A DNA stretch of 64,000 nt. Source: Jiulongibacter sp966250325 (lineage in GTDB: Bacteria > Bacteroidota > Bacteroidia > Cytophagales > Spirosomataceae). The stretch spans positions 124,001 to 188,000 of the forward strand of contig CBINGY010000002.1 of the NCBI GenBank assembly GCA_966250325.1, read 5' to 3'. Shown piece after piece: positions 62,541 to 64,000 of this stretch. How positions within the stretch are numbered: the stretch's first letter is position 1; every line of letters starts with the position of its first letter. A program made the translations under genes and the position numbers. The notes beneath the pieces are model-generated. The model did not search any database. It saw only the letters and a program-made list of their open reading frames with translations, and was not told the origin of the DNA.

Positions 62541-63014
62541 TTAGATGCTAATGTCGATGACTTCCACCTCTACCACGCCGGCGGGTGCCTGAATCTGAGC
62601 CTTATCCCCCACAGTTTTTCCCAGCAAACCTTTAGCAAAAGGCGAGTTAATCGAAATCTTACCTTCCTTCAGATTGGCCTCAGAATCCTGAACCAGCGTG
62701 TAAGTCATTTTTGCCCCGCTTTTCAGGTTTTTGATAGTCACCTTGTTCATAAGTGATACGGTGGAGGTATCAATGGCCGATTCATCCAGAATACGGGCGT
62801 TTGACATCAAGGTCTCCAGCTTTGATATTTCAGTTTCCATGAGACCCTGAGCATCTTTAGCGGCATCATACTCTGCATTTTCAGAAAGATCACCTTTATC
62901 ACGTGCATCGGCTATTTGCCGGGCAATATCCGCACGACCCTTCGTTTTCAGCTCATGAAGCTTGTTTTTCAGGTTGTCGTAACCTTCTTTCGTGTAATAC
63001 TGGTATTTTGACAT
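62541..63014 (-). CDS. greA: Transcription elongation factor GreA
   Basis: 157 residues, the standard length. The N-terminal coiled coil has YYTKEGYDNLKNKLHELKTKGR and ADARDKGDLSENAEYDAAKDAQ, with the tip acids Asp and Glu that enter the RNA polymerase secondary channel. The C-terminal FKBP-like domain follows (ISINSPFAKGLLGKTVGD). It rescues backtracked polymerase by stimulating transcript cleavage. Upstream on the same strand is a leader with its own terminator (63072-63102), 58 bases before the ATG, suggesting that greA expression is controlled by attenuation. Confidence 0.95.
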   Translation of the reverse strand: MSKYQYYTKEGYDNLKNKLHELKTKGRADIARQIADARDKGDLSENAEYDAAKDAQGLMETEISKLETLMSNARILDESAIDTSTVSLMNKVTIKNLKSGAKMTYTLVQDSEANLKEGKISINSPFAKGLLGKTVGDKAQIQAPAGVVEVEVIDISI

Positions 63015-63071
63015 AACATATTATGTTTAGGTACTTATAAAAAATTGCCCCCCGGATACTGCGGAGGGTAG

Positions 63072-63102
63072 AAAAAAAAAGAACGGCGATAAACGACCGT
63101 TC
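63072..63102 (-). terminator. Intrinsic terminator inside the greA leader
   Basis: On the minus strand GAACGG (63102-63097), a 10-base loop, CCGTTC (63086-63081), then nine T (63080-63072). This is a textbook terminator, but the only minus-strand gene it can affect is greA, 58 bases downstream; the gene upstream (fmt) is on the other strand. Confidence 0.8.
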
Positions 63103-63134
63103 CAGTAATCTAAAATCAGATAACCTGAACTGGT

Positions 63135-63179
63135 TTATTCTCGCCTTTTAAAACAAAATTTTGTTGGATGTAACTTCAT
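63135..63179 (-). CDS. Possible 14-residue leader peptide in the greA leader
   Basis: ATG at 63179-63177 opens MKLHPTKFCFKRRE and stops with TAA at 63137-63135. The stop is one base before the CCAGT stem and 33 bases before the terminator hairpin. A frame this short may occur by chance; position is the only support. Confidence 0.3.
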   Translation of the reverse strand: MKLHPTKFCFKRRE

Positions 63180-63196
63180 TTTGCCTGTTTGAATCA

Positions 63197-63226
63197 CAAA
63201 ATTACAAATTAATCTTATCATAACAA
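63197..63226 (-). promoter_or_regulatory. Promoter of the greA leader
   Basis: On the minus strand TTG (63226-63224), 19 bases, then TAATTTTG (63204-63197), an exact TAnnTTTG match. It places the start of transcription near 63190, well upstream of the leader terminator. Confidence 0.55.
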
Positions 63227-63313
63227 TAGGTTTTGTGGTGGGAGAAGTTCCCGGCCTACGCTTTCAGTAGGCCACTTTCCTGAAAATTGACCTCCCGGAA
63301 ACATGAAATTCCC

Positions 63314-63321
63314 TAGTTTTG
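63314..63321 (+). promoter_or_regulatory. Candidate -7 box of fmt
   Basis: TAGTTTTG (63314-63321) matches TAnnTTTG and lies 22 bases before ATG 63344. A TTG at 63287-63289 is 24 bases upstream, slightly far for a -33 element. Confidence 0.4.
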
Positions 63322-63343
63322 ATCTTTCAAAACAGCTGAGAGA

Positions 63344-64000
63344 ATGCGAATCGTTTTTATGGGCACCCCAGACTTTGCCGTGGCAAGTCTGAGAATTCTG
63401 GTGGAGAATGGCAAAGAGGTGGTAGGCGTAATTACAGCTCCCGACAAACCTGCAGGCAGAGGGCAGAAGATGCAACAGTCGCCGGTAAAAAAATATGCCC
63501 TTGAGCAGGGTCTTCCTGTGCTTCAGCCTGAGAAATTAAGGGATACGGTATTTCTGGAGCAACTGGCCGGTTTAAAAGCCGATTTACAGGTAGTGGTAGC
63601 CTTTAGAATGCTTCCTGAGGTGGTTTGGAGTCAGCCTCCTTACGGTACATTTAACCTTCATGGTTCGCTTCTTCCACAGTATCGTGGGGCAGCACCTATA
63701 AACTGGGCGGTTATAAATGGTGAAAAGGAGACAGGCCTTACAACGTTTTTTATAGAAAAGGAAATAGATACGGGAAATGTTATTGACTTTGTGAAGGTAC
63801 CGATTGGCGATACGGAAACTGCAGGTGAACTTCATGATGAAATGATGGAGCGGGGAGCTGAACTGGTATTGAAAACGGTTACGGCGATAGAGATGGGCAA
63901 GGTGAAAACTATCCCACAGACAGATATGATAGATGAAAATCTGAAACCTGCTCCTAAAATTCACAAAGAAACCTGCGAAATTGACTGGTCAAAGGAAACA
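63344..64000 (+). CDS. fmt: Methionyl-tRNA formyltransferase, N-terminal part (3' end outside window)
   Basis: The frame opens at ATG 63344 and is still open at the last base (219 codons visible of about 300-310). The start MRIVFMGTPDFAVASL is the family signature. Further marks are APDKPAGRGQKMQ, the active-site region FNLHGSLLPQYRGAAPINWAVINGE, with Asn and His of the SLLPxYRGAAP loop, and the FFIEKEIDTGNVI strand. It formylates the initiator Met-tRNA using 10-formyl-tetrahydrofolate. It is divergent from greA. Confidence 0.95.
   Translation, partial: MRIVFMGTPDFAVASLRILVENGKEVVGVITAPDKPAGRGQKMQQSPVKKYALEQGLPVLQPEKLRDTVFLEQLAGLKADLQVVVAFRMLPEVVWSQPPYGTFNLHGSLLPQYRGAAPINWAVINGEKETGLTTFFIEKEIDTGNVIDFVKVPIGDTETAGELHDEMMERGAELVLKTVTAIEMGKVKTIPQTDMIDENLKPAPKIHKETCEIDWSKET

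Larger units (their letters stand above)
63072..63190 (-). ncRNA. Candidate greA leader RNA / attenuator
   Basis: A transcript from the promoter at 63197-63226 would start near 63190 and end at the T-run, about 118 bases. It would contain a possible 14-codon leader peptide (63179-63135), a stem CCAGT/ACTGG (63133-63129 with 63106-63102) enclosing a second stem ATCT/AGAT, and the terminator hairpin. A perfect palindrome AACAAAATTTTGTT lies at 63152-63165. In E. coli the greA leader also ends early at a terminator to give GraL RNAs; the sequence here is unrelated as far as I can see, and the parallel is inference. Confidence 0.5.

Noticed and set aside
63584..63964. 126-codon minus-strand frame near the window end
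   Set aside because: It is the shadow of fmt, which runs through this region on the plus strand to the window edge.

Overview
The window comes from a member of the Bacteroidota, most likely a Cytophagales-type bacterium. The evidence is a SusC/SusD pair with a sulfatase nearby, many secreted carbohydrate-active enzymes (GH13, GH20, GH78, GH97, several secreted esterases), FG-GAP/ASPIC surface proteins, a C-terminal '3-coathanger' domain, and repeated matches to the Bacteroidota promoter box TAnnTTTG. I recognised no rRNA, tRNA or CRISPR array. The species cannot be named from this sequence alone.

Layout. 1-4.5 kb: the tail of a Gfo/Idh/MocA oxidoreductase, a YciE/YciF ferritin-like protein, a secreted esterase and a class C beta-lactamase-like serine hydrolase. 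4.7-7.6 kb: an AT-rich accessory island with a C5-cytosine methyltransferase, an HNH nuclease (a putative type II restriction-modification pair), an IS200-like Y1 transposase lacking a normal start codon, and a cluster of five REP-like repeats. 7.6-12.8 kb: a Tat-exported gluconate-2-dehydrogenase subunit 3-like protein with its GMC oxidoreductase, an antitoxin next to a decayed toxin, and an MFS transporter overlapping a zinc alcohol dehydrogenase. 12.9-20.2 kb: a TonB receptor, a GH20 hexosaminidase, a SIMPL protein, and an AT-rich GNAT/HTH/membrane-protein cassette. 20.8-31.5 kb: a DUF1593 hydrolase-like lipoprotein, a YncE-like propeller, an amylosucrase-like GH13, a bimodular esterase and a divergent GH78 rhamnosidase.

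31.5-37.4 kb is a tightly packed minus-strand operon: secreted esterase, CitMHS-type carboxylate transporter, AtuA protein split into two overlapping genes, and an acetoacetyl-CoA synthetase-like ligase. It reads as a route for uptake and CoA activation of an organic acid. 37.5-43.5 kb holds a second secreted hydrolase, a small gene, membrane protein and HisKA_3 kinase set without a response regulator, a PspC-like protein, a GH97 enzyme whose reading frame continues past its first ATG into a signal peptide with no ATG, and an uncharacterised protein. 43.5-54.8 kb holds two divergent FG-GAP proteins, a sulfatase and the SusCD pair, with a perfect LacI-type palindrome upstream of susC. 55.1-64 kb holds tandem NhaD antiporters, TolC and a periplasmic adaptor, gpsA, dodecin, a HIT protein, greA and the start of fmt.

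The most interesting regulatory structure is the greA leader (63072-63226, minus strand). It has a consensus promoter, a possible 14-codon leader peptide, a stem-loop, and a strong intrinsic terminator placed before the greA start, so it looks like an attenuator or a source of a short RNA.
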